64,000 bases of DNA from an uncultured Flavobacteriaceae bacterium. GTDB lineage: Bacteria; Bacteroidota; Bacteroidia; Flavobacteriales; Flavobacteriaceae. The notes under the pieces were generated by a model. It was given only the letters and a program-made list of their open reading frames with translations, ran no database searches and had not been told where the DNA came from. The stretch lies in the NCBI GenBank assembly GCA_943789365.1, contig CALSTV010000001.1:620001-684000 (forward strand). Reading direction: 5' to 3'. Both the position numbers and the translations under genes were made by a program. How positions within the stretch are numbered: the stretch's first letter is position 1; every line of letters starts with the position of its first letter. Below are positions 16,896 to 26,437 of the stretch, in pieces.

Positions 16896-18344
16896 TTGAG
16901 AATATTAGACACATATATAATTAAGAGTTTTCTAAAGCCATTCTTTGCAACATTTTTTATTGTAATGTTTGTTTTGGTAATGCAATTTCTCTGGTTTGCC
17001 TTCGATGAAATTGCCGGTAAAGGAATTGATATTTTTTACATACTCAAATTTTTAGGTTATACCTGTTTGCAAGTCACACCTACAGCATTGCCAATTGGAG
17101 TTTTGCTCTCGTCTATTATGGCTATGGGAACCTTATCTGAGAATTATGAAATGGCAGCCATTAAATCGGCTGGAATTTCATTAAACAGAATGCTTAAGCC
17201 TATAGTGTATATGACCATTTTCATAAGTGCTATAAATTTTGTTTTTCTAAACAATATCTATCCCTATGCTTCTTTAAAACAAAGGAATTTGCTGTTTAAT
17301 ATGAAAAAACAAAAACCTGCACTAGCACTTATCGAAGGGAGTTTTAATACGGAAATTCCAGGTTACAGTATTTATTTTGAAAAGAAATATGGTCCAGAAG
17401 AAAACCTCTTGAAGAATGTTAGAATTTACGATTTAAAAAGTGGCAAGAAAAACGACATTTGTATTACGGCCAAAAAAGGAGAAATCACCACAGAACCTGG
17501 AAGTAAATACATGACGCTCAATCTAAGTGACGGCTACTATTTTGAAGATCATTCAAGCGAAAAGAAAAAAAGAAAGGACAAAGACAAAATGCCAGCTTCC
17601 TCTGCAAAATTTGACTCCTATAAAGTCAACATAGACATTTCTTCTCTGAGTAACAATGATTTGGATTTAGAAAAGTACAAAAAGCACTATATGATGCTAA
17701 ACATCAATCAATTGTACACACAATCGGACAGTCTCAAAGACTCATATGACACCTACTTAAACACTAAAGCAACCTCTTTTTACACCCGAAACAATGCCAA
17801 AGAGCTATACAAAAAACCAGACAGTGTTCTCAATCGATCCTTGCATACGGATATCTTGGAAAATTTTAATCTAAACTCTAAAGTTTCAGTAACACAAACG
17901 GCATTGACCAATATAAAAAAACCAGTACGGACCATTCAAGTTTTTAAAGAAGGATATAAAAATAAGCGTAAAATTTTAAATTTATTCGATTATGAATACC
18001 ATTATCGCATCGCTTTTTCCCTTTCTTGCCTTATACTTTTCTTTATTGGTGCACCTTTAGGAGCTCTTATAAAAAAAGGTGGATTTGGCTTGCCTATGGT
18101 ACTTGCCATTCTTATTTTTGTAGTCTATTATTTTATCAATTCATTAGGTAAAAACATTGCAGAAGAGAGTTCTATATCTACCGTAATTGGTGGCTGGTTG
18201 GCAACCTTTATTTTATTTCCACTCGGGATATTTTTAACCCGTAGGGCATCTAAAGGAACTAGCACTTTTAATTTGGATAGATTTACTACCCCTGTTAAAA
18301 CGTTTTTCACGCGTTATATAATACGAAAACAAGCACAGAAATAA
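16896..18344 (+). CDS. LptF/LptG family permease (YjgP/YjgQ)
   Basis: Inner-membrane component of the LPS export ABC transporter, 482 residues. The N-terminus has RILDTYIIKSFLKPFFATFF and three membrane helices. A large periplasmic beta-jellyroll follows (about 130-340), extended by a lysine-rich charged insertion. Three C-terminal helices start at about residue 368 (YRIAFSLSCLILFFIGAPLGALIKKGGFGLP). The GAPLGAL...GGFG motif is typical of the family. TTG start, 14 bases after lolA. Its stop overlaps the ATG of ribB. LptF and LptG cannot be told apart here. Confidence 0.92.
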   Translation: MRILDTYIIKSFLKPFFATFFIVMFVLVMQFLWFAFDEIAGKGIDIFYILKFLGYTCLQVTPTALPIGVLLSSIMAMGTLSENYEMAAIKSAGISLNRMLKPIVYMTIFISAINFVFLNNIYPYASLKQRNLLFNMKKQKPALALIEGSFNTEIPGYSIYFEKKYGPEENLLKNVRIYDLKSGKKNDICITAKKGEITTEPGSKYMTLNLSDGYYFEDHSSEKKKRKDKDKMPASSAKFDSYKVNIDISSLSNNDLDLEKYKKHYMMLNINQLYTQSDSLKDSYDTYLNTKATSFYTRNNAKELYKKPDSVLNRSLHTDILENFNLNSKVSVTQTALTNIKKPVRTIQVFKEGYKNKRKILNLFDYEYHYRIAFSLSCLILFFIGAPLGALIKKGGFGLPMVLAILIFVVYYFINSLGKNIAEESSISTVIGGWLATFILFPLGIFLTRRASKGTSTFNLDRFTTPVKTFFTRYIIRKQAQK

Positions 18345-19489
18345 TGACTAAAGACACAACACAAAAAGAAGAGAAGAAACTAAACACAATTCAAGAAGCT
18401 ATTGCAGATATAAGAGCTGGAAAGGTTGTGATTGTAGTGGATGATGAGGACAGAGAGAATGAAGGTGACTTTATTGCTGCCGCTGAAAAAGTAACGCCAG
18501 AAATGATCAACTTTATGGCGAAGTACGGTAGAGGACTTATTTGTGCTCCCCTCATTGAAGAGCGTTGTGAAGAACTAGGCCTAAATATGATGGTAAACGA
18601 CAATACTGTGTTACACAACACCCAATTTACCGTATCTGTGGATTTAATTGGTAATGGATGTACTACTGGTATTTCAGCTTCTGACAGATCTAAAACCATT
18701 TTTGCCTTAACACAAAAAGAAACAAGACCTATCGATTTAGGACGTCCAGGACATATTTTCCCTTTAAAAGCAAAAAAAGGTGGTGTCTTAAGACGAACTG
18801 GACATACAGAAGCGGCTGTTGATTTGGCGCGTTTGGCAGGACTTAATCCTTCTGGAATTTTAGTTGAAATTTTAAATGAAGACGGTACCATGGCTCGATT
18901 GCCAGAGCTTAGAGTCGTTGCAAAGAAATTCGATTTAAAACTCATTTCCATTGAAGACCTCGTTTCTTACCGTATGCAACACGATTCTTTGATACAGAAA
19001 ATTGAAGATTTTGATGTGGAAACACGTTTTGGTCAATTCAGACTAAGAGCCTACAACCAAACGACAAATGATCAAATTCATATTGCACTTACGAAAGGTA
19101 GCTGGAAAAAAGACGAAGATGTACTGGTAAAAGTAACTCCCAATTCTTTTGGAAATGATATTTTGGGAACTTTACAACACAATATTGACGACAAGCTACA
19201 ACGTATTTTCAGTTTAATCAATACTGAAGAAAAAGGAGCTGTTGTTTTTATCAACCAAGAAAAGCAATCGTTTAATTTAATTCAACGACTACAGAACTTA
19301 AAAACCAATAGTGAAAAACCTAGTACTCCAAATTCTGGAATGGACGATAAAGATTTTGGTATTGGTGCACAAATTTTACACGATTTAGATATTTACAATC
19401 TAAAATTAATATCCAATTCTGATGTCATCAAAAAAAGAGTTGGAATGACAGGATACGGCTTAAAAATCACAGACAGAATTTCTTATTAA
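18344..19489 (+). CDS. ribB: 3,4-dihydroxy-2-butanone-4-phosphate synthase with degenerate GTP cyclohydrolase II domain
   Basis: 381 residues in RibBA architecture. The N-terminal half (about 15-215) is intact DHBP synthase, with VVDDEDRENEGDF, the GRPGHIFPLKAK stretch and RTGHTEAAVDLA. It makes the four-carbon precursor of riboflavin from ribulose 5-phosphate. The C-terminal half keeps the fold outline (FGIGAQILHDLDI, GMTGYGLKITDRI). It lacks the three zinc cysteines expected after FGNDILGTLQ, and the QEGRGIGL loop is replaced by QEKQSFNL. GTP cyclohydrolase II activity is therefore unlikely, and a separate ribA should exist elsewhere. ATG overlaps the permease stop. Confidence 0.93.
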   Translation: MTKDTTQKEEKKLNTIQEAIADIRAGKVVIVVDDEDRENEGDFIAAAEKVTPEMINFMAKYGRGLICAPLIEERCEELGLNMMVNDNTVLHNTQFTVSVDLIGNGCTTGISASDRSKTIFALTQKETRPIDLGRPGHIFPLKAKKGGVLRRTGHTEAAVDLARLAGLNPSGILVEILNEDGTMARLPELRVVAKKFDLKLISIEDLVSYRMQHDSLIQKIEDFDVETRFGQFRLRAYNQTTNDQIHIALTKGSWKKDEDVLVKVTPNSFGNDILGTLQHNIDDKLQRIFSLINTEEKGAVVFINQEKQSFNLIQRLQNLKTNSEKPSTPNSGMDDKDFGIGAQILHDLDIYNLKLISNSDVIKKRVGMTGYGLKITDRISY

Positions 19490-19507
19490 GCCTTTAAGAA
19501 TTATACT

Positions 19508-19543
19508 AAAAAGAGGTTGTTTACTTTACAACCTCTTTTTTTT
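19508..19543. terminator. Bidirectional terminator between ribB and pepE
   Basis: AAAAAGAGGTTGT, loop TTACTTT, ACAACCTCTTTTT: a 13-pair stem with A and T runs on both sides, between converging genes. Confidence 0.92.
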
Positions 19544-19565
19544 CTTAGCAATAAAATAGACAATT

Positions 19566-20273
19566 TTATAGTAATAAGAAAATATCTGAGTTTGGCATAC
19601 AAGCTAGCTTTTCTAAATTTTTACGAAACAATACAGCTGGCAATACCCCTCTCAATACAGCTGCACTTCCTTTTATTTCCAACCAACTCCCTTCCCGTAG
19701 TCCTAAAACCGGAGTTGCATGAAAATTATGGAATTCGTTTATCCTTGTTTCCCTTGTTTCCCCTTTGTGCTTAGAATCTTTTTCCGGTTCTATATAATGC
19801 GCGTTGATATTCATAGGAATGCTACCCAATGTTTTAAAAGAAATTGGCTTTACGATAGGCATGTCATTCGTAGTTTGCATGCTAAGACCACAAATATTAC
19901 TTCCTGCACTCGTTCCCAAATAGGGTGTCCCCGATTCAATTACCTCTTGCAATTCGGAAAAAACACCTCGCTTGTATAGTTCATCTACCAGCACAAAAGT
20001 ATTCCCCCCTCCTACAAAAATAGCTTGGGCATCAGCAATCGCTTTATGCTGATTCTCAAAACTATGCAAGCCCACAACAGGTATATCCAAAAATTCGAAG
20101 CCACGTTGCGCAATTTCCGTATACGCATCATGTGAAATTCCATTGGGCCGTGCAAAAGGAATAAATACAATCTCTGTTACCCCTTCAAATAATGTTTTTA
20201 AAGCGGGATGCAAATACGCTAAGTACCCACTTCCGTATACACTAGAACTACTTGCAAGTATCATGTTCTTCAT
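19566..20273 (-). CDS. pepE: Dipeptidase E (aspartyl dipeptidase)
   Basis: Family S51 serine peptidase of 235 residues that hydrolyses Asp-X dipeptides in the cytosol. The nucleophile elbow GTSAGSNICG (about residues 120-129) holds the catalytic serine. AIFVGGGNTFVL upstream and the partly conserved NAHYIEPEKDSKHKGETRE after it are characteristic of PepE. Residues 1-12 (MKNMILASSSSV) form the first strand of the glutaminase-like fold. It stands alone on the minus strand and shares a terminator with ribB. Confidence 0.93.
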   Translation of the reverse strand: MKNMILASSSSVYGSGYLAYLHPALKTLFEGVTEIVFIPFARPNGISHDAYTEIAQRGFEFLDIPVVGLHSFENQHKAIADAQAIFVGGGNTFVLVDELYKRGVFSELQEVIESGTPYLGTSAGSNICGLSMQTTNDMPIVKPISFKTLGSIPMNINAHYIEPEKDSKHKGETRETRINEFHNFHATPVLGLREGSWLEIKGSAAVLRGVLPAVLFRKNLEKLACMPNSDIFLLL

Positions 20274-20406
20274 CTTTCAATAAATTGATTTGTAAACTCA
20301 AATGTACGGATTGTAAAATGAAAACTTGCTCGCCAAATAAATCAAAAAAATAACAAATGCAGTTGTCTATCATTTAAGAATACAGCATCTTTACTAAAAA
20401 AATAAA

Positions 20407-20907
20407 ATGAAACGCATTGCATTCTTTTTACTGACAACCTTGCTTTTATGTATGTCATTTACTTTACATAAATTTTATATGAGTCTCACTCAGGTAAACT
20501 TTGTCAAGGAACAGAAATCTGTACAAATTATTGTTCGCGTTTTTATAGACGATTTACAAGAAGAATTGAATGCTACTTCAATTAAAGAACCAATAGAATT
20601 AAACACAGACAGGGAACCAGATACGATTGAAGCCCGTTTTAAATCCTATCTAAAAGAACATCTTTCTTTTCAAATCAATGATACACAAGAAGAATTTGAT
20701 TATATTGGGAAGGAATACAGTGACAACATGGCTGTGTTTTATCTTGAAATACCCGAAATTGACACCATTCAAAAACTATCCATCCAGAACAAATTATTGA
20801 ATTTTTCCTTTTCGGAACAGGAAAATATTGTAAAAACAAAAATATACAACAAACACAAGAGTACTTTATTTACCCCAGAAAAGACATATGCTTTAATAAA
20901 CTTTTAA
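20407..20907 (+). CDS. DUF6702 family protein, probably exported
   Basis: 166 residues with a hydrophobic N-terminus (IAFFLLTTLLLCMSF, about 3-17) that looks like a signal peptide or anchor. The rest is mainly beta, beginning HKFYMSLTQVNFVKEQKSVQI, which resembles the conserved start of the DUF6702 family found upstream of M1 peptidases in flavobacteria. Function unknown. It precedes the M1 peptidase gene by 50 bases; CATCTTTA about 20 bases upstream of its ATG resembles a weak -7 element. Confidence 0.78.
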   Translation: MKRIAFFLLTTLLLCMSFTLHKFYMSLTQVNFVKEQKSVQIIVRVFIDDLQEELNATSIKEPIELNTDREPDTIEARFKSYLKEHLSFQINDTQEEFDYIGKEYSDNMAVFYLEIPEIDTIQKLSIQNKLLNFSFSEQENIVKTKIYNKHKSTLFTPEKTYALINF

Positions 20908-20957
20908 CAATATTCTCAGTAGATAGCCCTACTTTTACATTTTAAAATCAATTCCTT

Positions 20958-23207
20958 ATGAAAAAAATACATTTTGCAATTTTCGCCTTTTCATTGTTAG
21001 TGAGTTTCTCAACAATTGCTCAGAAAACTGAAGCCCCTGTTGTAAAGAAAGGACACACAAACGACAACAAGTTCAAACAATTAAAAGATGAGTTTGCCAC
21101 ACCAAATAGCCAACACACCGCATCTGGAGCACCTGGAGCTCAATATACCCAGCAACAAGTAGATTATACTATGGATATTGTTTTAGATGATGCCAATCAA
21201 AAATTATTTGGTCAAGAAGCTATTGTGTATCACAACAATTCAGCAGATGCCTTGGAATATTTATGGGTACAACTCGACCAAAACAAAAGAGCAAAAGATT
21301 CCAAAACTCCAGATATCAAAGGAGGAGGGCCTGAATTACTTTACAGTCCAGAGAAATTTGCTGCAGATTTTATAGACAAACCTTTTGACGGTGGCTTTCA
21401 TATTGAAGCGGTAAAAGACAAAAGTGGAAAAGACCTTTCGTATACCATCAACAGAACCATGATGCGTATCAATTTAGCTGAGCCATTGGCTTCAGGTAAA
21501 ACGTTCAAGTTCAATATTAAATGGTGGTATAACATCAATAATCATGTCCCACAAAGAGATCGTTCTGGTTATGAGCATTTCGATGAGGATGGAAACAACC
21601 TCTATGTAATCGCTCAGTTTTTCCCTCGTTTATGTGTATATAATAACGTCGAGGGATGGCAAAACATGCAGTTTTGGGGACGTAGTGAGTTTGCACTCGA
21701 GTTTGGTAACTATGTTGTAAACATCACAACGCCAAAAGATCATATCCTAAATGCAACCGGAGTCTTAAAAAATCCGAAAAAAGTATTAACACCAACGCAA
21801 TTGGCTCGCTATAAAGAAGCACAGACTACTTTCGACAAACCACTTTTAATCGTAACACAAGAGGAGGCAGAAAAAGCTGAAAAAGGCAATAGCACAGAGA
21901 CTAAGACCTGGACTTTTGACGCTAAAAACGTGCGAGATTTTGCTTTTGCATCTTCCCGTAAGTTCATCTGGGATGCCATGGCTGTAGATATTAATGGAAA
22001 GACTGTAATGGCCTACTCTTTGTATCCTAAAGAAGGAAACCCCCTATGGGAACAATACTCTACGAAGGTGGTAGCCCACACACTTAAAGAATATTCAAAA
22101 TATACTTTTGACTATCCTTACCACAAAGCAATTTCGGTACATTCTAAAAATCAAGGAATGGAATATCCGCAAATCTGTTGGAACTACGGTAGACCGCGAA
22201 AGGATGGTAGTTATTCAGACAAAACAAGAGATGCGATGATTGGCGTTATCACCCATGAGGTAGGGCACAACTTCTTCCCTATGATTGTAAATTCAGACGA
22301 GCGTCAATGGACCTGGATGGATGAAGGTCTCAATTCTTTTATTGAAACACTTACTGAATTGTCATTCGACAAAGATTTCGAAACAGGAAACTTGCCTAAA
22401 AATATTGTTCCTTATATGTATGGAGATCAGAGTAACCTCTCTCCAATTATGACACAAGGAGATAACGTGCACCAATTTGGACCCAATGCGTACACCAAAC
22501 CGGCGGCTGGATTGTATATGTTGAGAGAAACTATCATGGGACATGAATTATTCGATTATGCTTTCCGAACGTATTCACAACGATGGATGTTCAAACATCC
22601 AACACCAGAAGACTTCTTTAGAAGTATGGAAGATGCTTCTGCTATGGATTTAGATTGGTTCTGGAGAGGGTGGTTTTACACAACAGACTTTAATGACATG
22701 GGCGTTAAAAGTGTTGAAGAATATCGAGTAACGAGCACACCAACTAGTGAAATAAAGGCATTGGCAAAATCATATGGAATTCCTGTTGCGCAGATCAGAC
22801 CTGGAATCTATCTGTCAAAAGATTCAATTACCGAGGGAGAACCAAAAACACCAATGGACGTTGTACTGCTTAAAAAGCATATAGAAACAAACTATGAAAA
22901 CCCTTCTACTGTGAACATTCCTAAATACTTCTACGAAGTTACTTTCGAAAAATTAGGAGGACTTGTATTGCCTATTTTGGTAGAATACACGTACGAAGAT
23001 GGCACAAAGGATTTCAAACATTACCCAGCTCAAATTTGGAGTAAAAATGACGATGCAGTGAAAAAAGTTATTGCTTCCGATAAAGCCATTGTTGAGATTC
23101 ATATTGATCCAAATTTGGAAACAGCTGACGTTGACACCTCAAACAATGTATGGCCTCGTAAAGAAAAATCAGAATTTGACTTAAAGAAAGAGGCACTCCA
23201 GAACTAG
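20958..23207 (+). CDS. M1 family zinc metallopeptidase, secreted
   Basis: 749 residues. A signal peptide (about 1-21, ending TIAQ) indicates export. The zinc site is HEVGHNFFP (about 433-441), with the third ligand Glu in WTWMDEGLNSF (about 455), as in aminopeptidase N. The GAMEN-like exopeptidase loop reads NQGMEYPQICW. An N-terminal M1 beta domain precedes it (VDYTMDIVLDDANQKLFGQEAIVYHNNS). It probably acts as a periplasmic or cell-surface aminopeptidase. TACTTTTA upstream may be its -7 box. A terminator follows directly. Confidence 0.93.
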   Translation: MKKIHFAIFAFSLLVSFSTIAQKTEAPVVKKGHTNDNKFKQLKDEFATPNSQHTASGAPGAQYTQQQVDYTMDIVLDDANQKLFGQEAIVYHNNSADALEYLWVQLDQNKRAKDSKTPDIKGGGPELLYSPEKFAADFIDKPFDGGFHIEAVKDKSGKDLSYTINRTMMRINLAEPLASGKTFKFNIKWWYNINNHVPQRDRSGYEHFDEDGNNLYVIAQFFPRLCVYNNVEGWQNMQFWGRSEFALEFGNYVVNITTPKDHILNATGVLKNPKKVLTPTQLARYKEAQTTFDKPLLIVTQEEAEKAEKGNSTETKTWTFDAKNVRDFAFASSRKFIWDAMAVDINGKTVMAYSLYPKEGNPLWEQYSTKVVAHTLKEYSKYTFDYPYHKAISVHSKNQGMEYPQICWNYGRPRKDGSYSDKTRDAMIGVITHEVGHNFFPMIVNSDERQWTWMDEGLNSFIETLTELSFDKDFETGNLPKNIVPYMYGDQSNLSPIMTQGDNVHQFGPNAYTKPAAGLYMLRETIMGHELFDYAFRTYSQRWMFKHPTPEDFFRSMEDASAMDLDWFWRGWFYTTDFNDMGVKSVEEYRVTSTPTSEIKALAKSYGIPVAQIRPGIYLSKDSITEGEPKTPMDVVLLKKHIETNYENPSTVNIPKYFYEVTFEKLGGLVLPILVEYTYEDGTKDFKHYPAQIWSKNDDAVKKVIASDKAIVEIHIDPNLETADVDTSNNVWPRKEKSEFDLKKEALQN

Positions 23208-23227
23208 TGCTTCTTTTAAAACTATTG

Positions 23228-23262
23228 AAAACACCGTACATTTGATGACGGTGTTTTTTTTT
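23228..23262 (+). terminator. Intrinsic terminator after M1 peptidase gene
   Basis: AAAACACCGT and ACGGTGTTTT pair around ACATTTGATG, with a run of T after. Confidence 0.9.
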
Positions 23263-23460
23263 GCTCAAATACATGATGAATGTTCGCGAAAAAAGAGTCC
23301 TTTCGAACTTCCGAATAGAAAACATAACCACCGTGTAAGACCTCTTGAAAACTTAAGTTTAAATTACCAATTCAACCCCCTGTTTATAGCGGGTTCTACT
23401 CAAAATATCAACTTTACAAGTTTGTTAACATCTTCCTTTTTATTAACCCATAAATAATCG

Positions 23461-23468
23461 TATTTTTG
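23461..23468 (+). promoter_or_regulatory. -7 promoter element of parAB operon
   Basis: TATTTTTG, 21 bases before the parA ATG. The interval 23263-23460 shows no gene. Confidence 0.6.
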
Positions 23469-23489
23469 ATTTTTATAAAACGAGTCTGA

Positions 23490-24254
23490 ATGGGAAAAAT
23501 CATTGCTATCGCAAATCAAAAAGGAGGTGTTGGAAAAACAACTACAACAGTTAATTTGGCTGCGGGGCTAGGAGTTTTAGAAAAAAAGATTTTATTAATC
23601 GATGCTGACCCTCAAGCAAATGCCTCTTCGGGTTTAGGAATTGATGTTGAAAACGTTGAGAAAGGTACGTATCAAATTTTGGAACATACCATATCAGCAA
23701 AAGAAGCCATTCAAAAGACCAACTCTCCTAATGTAGATATCATCCCAGCTCATATTGACTTGGTTGCGATAGAAATTGAATTGGTAGACAAAGAAGATCG
23801 AGAATATATGCTGAAAAAAGCGTTGGTCGATATTACAGACGATTACGACTTTATATTAATCGATTGTGCCCCTTCTCTTGGGCTAATCACGTTAAATGCC
23901 TTAACAGCATCTCATTCAGTAATCATACCAATTCAATGTGAATATTTTGCGTTGGAAGGTCTGGGGAAATTACTAAACACGATTAAAAGCGTACAGAAAA
24001 TACACAATTCGACACTAGATATCGAGGGTATGTTGTTGACGATGTTTGACTCTAGGCTTCGACTTTCCAATCAAGTTGTTGAGGAAGTGAGAAAGCATTT
24101 TAATGAAATGGTCTTTAGCACGGTTATACAAAGAAATACGCGTCTCGGTGAAGCACCAAGTTATGGAGAAAGTATCATTGCTTACGACGCAACCAGTAGA
24201 GGAGCGGAGAATTATATCGAACTCGCTGCTGAAGTATTAAAAAAGAATTCATAA
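23490..24254 (+). CDS. parA: Chromosome partitioning ATPase ParA/Soj
   Basis: 254-residue deviant-Walker ATPase that drives segregation of the chromosome origin. The deviant Walker A is KGGVGKTTTTVNLA (about 11-24), with signature lysine. A' is LLIDADPQANASSG and Walker B is DFILIDCAPSLGLIT. No N-terminal HTH is present, so it is the small chromosomal type. ATG start; parB begins at the next base after the stop, so the pair is co-transcribed. Confidence 0.97.
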   Translation: MGKIIAIANQKGGVGKTTTTVNLAAGLGVLEKKILLIDADPQANASSGLGIDVENVEKGTYQILEHTISAKEAIQKTNSPNVDIIPAHIDLVAIEIELVDKEDREYMLKKALVDITDDYDFILIDCAPSLGLITLNALTASHSVIIPIQCEYFALEGLGKLLNTIKSVQKIHNSTLDIEGMLLTMFDSRLRLSNQVVEEVRKHFNEMVFSTVIQRNTRLGEAPSYGESIIAYDATSRGAENYIELAAEVLKKNS

Positions 24255-25121
24255 ATGGCAAAAGCAACAAAAAAACAAGCCTTAGGACGTGGTTTATCTG
24301 CTTTATTAAACGAAACCACCGCTAATTCAGACCTAGTAGGAACCATCGTAGAATTGGATATACAGCGTATTGAAGTAAATCCATTTCAGCCGAGGTCTTA
24401 CTTCGACGAAGAGGCCTTAAATGAACTCGCTAATTCTATCAAAGAATTAGGGGTAATTCAACCCATAACTGTTAGAAAAACTGAGAACAATAAATTCCAA
24501 TTGGTTTCAGGTGAACGACGGTTTAGGGCGTCTAAGCGAATAGGAAACACTACTATACCTGCTTATATTAGGGTGGCTAATGATCAAGAAATGCTTGAAA
24601 TGGCATTGGTTGAAAATATCCAAAGGAAAAATTTAGATCCAATTGAAGTCGCTCTTTCCTATCAACGTTTGGTAGATGAAATTAAATTGACACAAGAAGA
24701 GTTAAGTGTACGCGTGGGTAAAAAGAGATCTACTGTAACCAACTATTTGCGCTTGTTGAAATTAGATCCTATTATTCAAACCGGAATGCGAGATGGCTTT
24801 CTTTCAATGGGACATGGTAGAGCTTTGATAAATGTTGAGAATAGTGATGAACAGCTTCATATCTATGAACAAATTATTAAACATAAATTATCTGTTCGCC
24901 AAACAGAAGAATTGGTGAAAGGAACTAAATCAGAAAATAACAAAACCAAAAAAGATAGCCAATCAAAAACACCGAGTTTTATAAAGGAGGGAATACCTGT
25001 TATAAGTGATTATTTTGGTCATAAAATTAATGTTTCAGTAAACGCAAAAGGAAAAGGAAAAATTACCATCCCTTTTCATTCTGAAGAAGATTTCAATAGA
25101 ATAAAAAAACTCTTAGAATAG
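24255..25121 (+). CDS. parB: Chromosome partitioning protein ParB/Spo0J
   Basis: 288-residue CTP-dependent DNA clamp that loads at parS. It begins with the ParA-stimulating KKQALGRGLSALL. The ParB/sulfiredoxin domain has NPFQPRSYF, ELGVIQPITVR and the CTP/arginine patch SGERRFRASK. An HTH (about 140-180, TQEELSVRVGKKRSTVTNYLRLL) and a basic C-terminal dimerisation domain follow. Immediately adjacent to parA. I did not find a canonical parS palindrome in the neighbourhood by eye. Confidence 0.97.
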   Translation: MAKATKKQALGRGLSALLNETTANSDLVGTIVELDIQRIEVNPFQPRSYFDEEALNELANSIKELGVIQPITVRKTENNKFQLVSGERRFRASKRIGNTTIPAYIRVANDQEMLEMALVENIQRKNLDPIEVALSYQRLVDEIKLTQEELSVRVGKKRSTVTNYLRLLKLDPIIQTGMRDGFLSMGHGRALINVENSDEQLHIYEQIIKHKLSVRQTEELVKGTKSENNKTKKDSQSKTPSFIKEGIPVISDYFGHKINVSVNAKGKGKITIPFHSEEDFNRIKKLLE

Positions 25122-25688
25122 GTGTCCTCTAAAATTACATACCTGTTTTTACTAGTCGTATTGGGATTTGGATTCTCTGTAAAGGGGCAAAACCTTCTCA
25201 CCAGTGAAGATGTCATGAGGGAAGAAGGATACAATCCGTTAAGTCCTGCTACCGCTGCGTTCTACTCTGCAATAATTCCAGGACTAGGACAGGCATACAA
25301 CAAAGACTATTGGAAAATTCCAATTGTATACGGAGCCATGGCAACAAGTATGTATTATTTTGTCATTAACAACGATACGTACAAACAATATAGAACTGCA
25401 TTTAAACTTAGAGAAGCAGGATATCCAGATGAGTTTACACTAGAGGACGGCACAGAATTAATTTCAAGAACTGGATTGATGAATGCCCAAAAAACCTTAA
25501 AACAAAATAGAGAAACATCCTTATTGATGTTCGCTGCATTTTATGTTTTGCAAATAGTAGATGCAAGTGTAAGTGCACATTTATTACAATTTAACGTCAG
25601 TGATAAAATATCATTTGACCCTCAATTATTCAATGAACCTGCAAATAAACAAACATTTGTAGGTCTCACATTAAATTATAATTTTTAA
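25122..25688 (+). CDS. DUF5683 domain membrane protein
   Basis: 188 residues from a GTG start directly following parB. An N-terminal signal-like segment (SKITYLFLLVVLGFGFSVKGQ) is followed by the DUF5683 core PATAAFYSAIIPGLGQAYNKDYWKIPIVYGAM (hydrophobic hairpin with a GLGQ turn). Another hydrophobic segment (TSLLMFAAFYVLQIVDASVSAHL) comes later. Function unknown. The position between parB and dapB is conserved in flavobacteria, as far as I know the group. Confidence 0.85.
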   Translation: MSSKITYLFLLVVLGFGFSVKGQNLLTSEDVMREEGYNPLSPATAAFYSAIIPGLGQAYNKDYWKIPIVYGAMATSMYYFVINNDTYKQYRTAFKLREAGYPDEFTLEDGTELISRTGLMNAQKTLKQNRETSLLMFAAFYVLQIVDASVSAHLLQFNVSDKISFDPQLFNEPANKQTFVGLTLNYNF

Positions 25689-25689
25689 G

Positions 25690-26391
25690 ATGAAGATAGC
25701 TTTATTAGGATATGGAAAAATGGGACAAACTATTGAAAAAATAGCCCTCGAACGCGGACACGACATCGTGCTTAAAGTAGATAAAGATTCTCCAGAATTT
25801 GATATTAGCATTGCAGATGTGGCTATCGATTTTAGCATTCCAAATTCTGCGGTAAATAATATTACTACCTGCTTAGAAAACAATGTACCTGTCGTATCAG
25901 GAACTACAGGCTGGTTAGATAAGTACGATGCTATGACCGCCTTATGTTCAGAAAAAAATGGCGCCTTTATATACGCTTCTAACTATAGTCTAGGTGTAAA
26001 CATCTTTTTTGAATTGAACAACCAATTGGCTAAAATGATGGCGAACCTAAATCAATACGATGTTCAAATAGAAGAAATACACCACAAACAAAAATTAGAC
26101 GAACCTAGTGGAACTGCCATAACACTTGCTGAAGGCGTTATTGAACACACAAAAAACACACAATGGGAATTGGATAAAAAAACCCAAGAAAACAGTATTC
26201 CAATTACGGCTATTAGAAGTCCTGAAGTGCCAGGTACTCATACCATTACCTACAATTCGGTTGTAGATCAAATAGACATTAAGCACACGGCTCACAATAG
26301 ACAAGGTTTTGCACTTGGTGCTGTTGTTGCCTCTGAATGGATTGTTGGAAAAACAGGTGTGTTTTCTATGAAAGATGTTCTTGGTATCTAA
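25690..26391 (+). CDS. dapB: 4-hydroxy-tetrahydrodipicolinate reductase
   Basis: NAD(P)H-dependent enzyme of the diaminopimelate/lysine pathway. 233 residues, the shorter form. The Rossmann loop is GYGKMGQTIEKIA (about 6-18). Substrate-binding elements are GTTGW, ASNYSLGVNIFFELN and EIHHKQKLDEPSGTA (about 136-150). Product goes to peptidoglycan and lysine. One base separates it from the preceding gene; lepB starts 46 bases after. Confidence 0.96.
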   Translation: MKIALLGYGKMGQTIEKIALERGHDIVLKVDKDSPEFDISIADVAIDFSIPNSAVNNITTCLENNVPVVSGTTGWLDKYDAMTALCSEKNGAFIYASNYSLGVNIFFELNNQLAKMMANLNQYDVQIEEIHHKQKLDEPSGTAITLAEGVIEHTKNTQWELDKKTQENSIPITAIRSPEVPGTHTITYNSVVDQIDIKHTAHNRQGFALGAVVASEWIVGKTGVFSMKDVLGI

Positions 26392-26437
26392 AAAACACGC
26401 CCAAACAAAAAACAAAGTTAACACGAAAAAAAGTAAT

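Noticed and set aside
18391-18951. 186-codon minus-strand frame inside ribB
   Set aside because: The plus-strand frame carries all DHBP synthase motifs; the antisense frame has none.
23263-25121. parS site near parAB
   Set aside because: No canonical 16-base parS palindrome was found by eye; parS may lie elsewhere near the origin.
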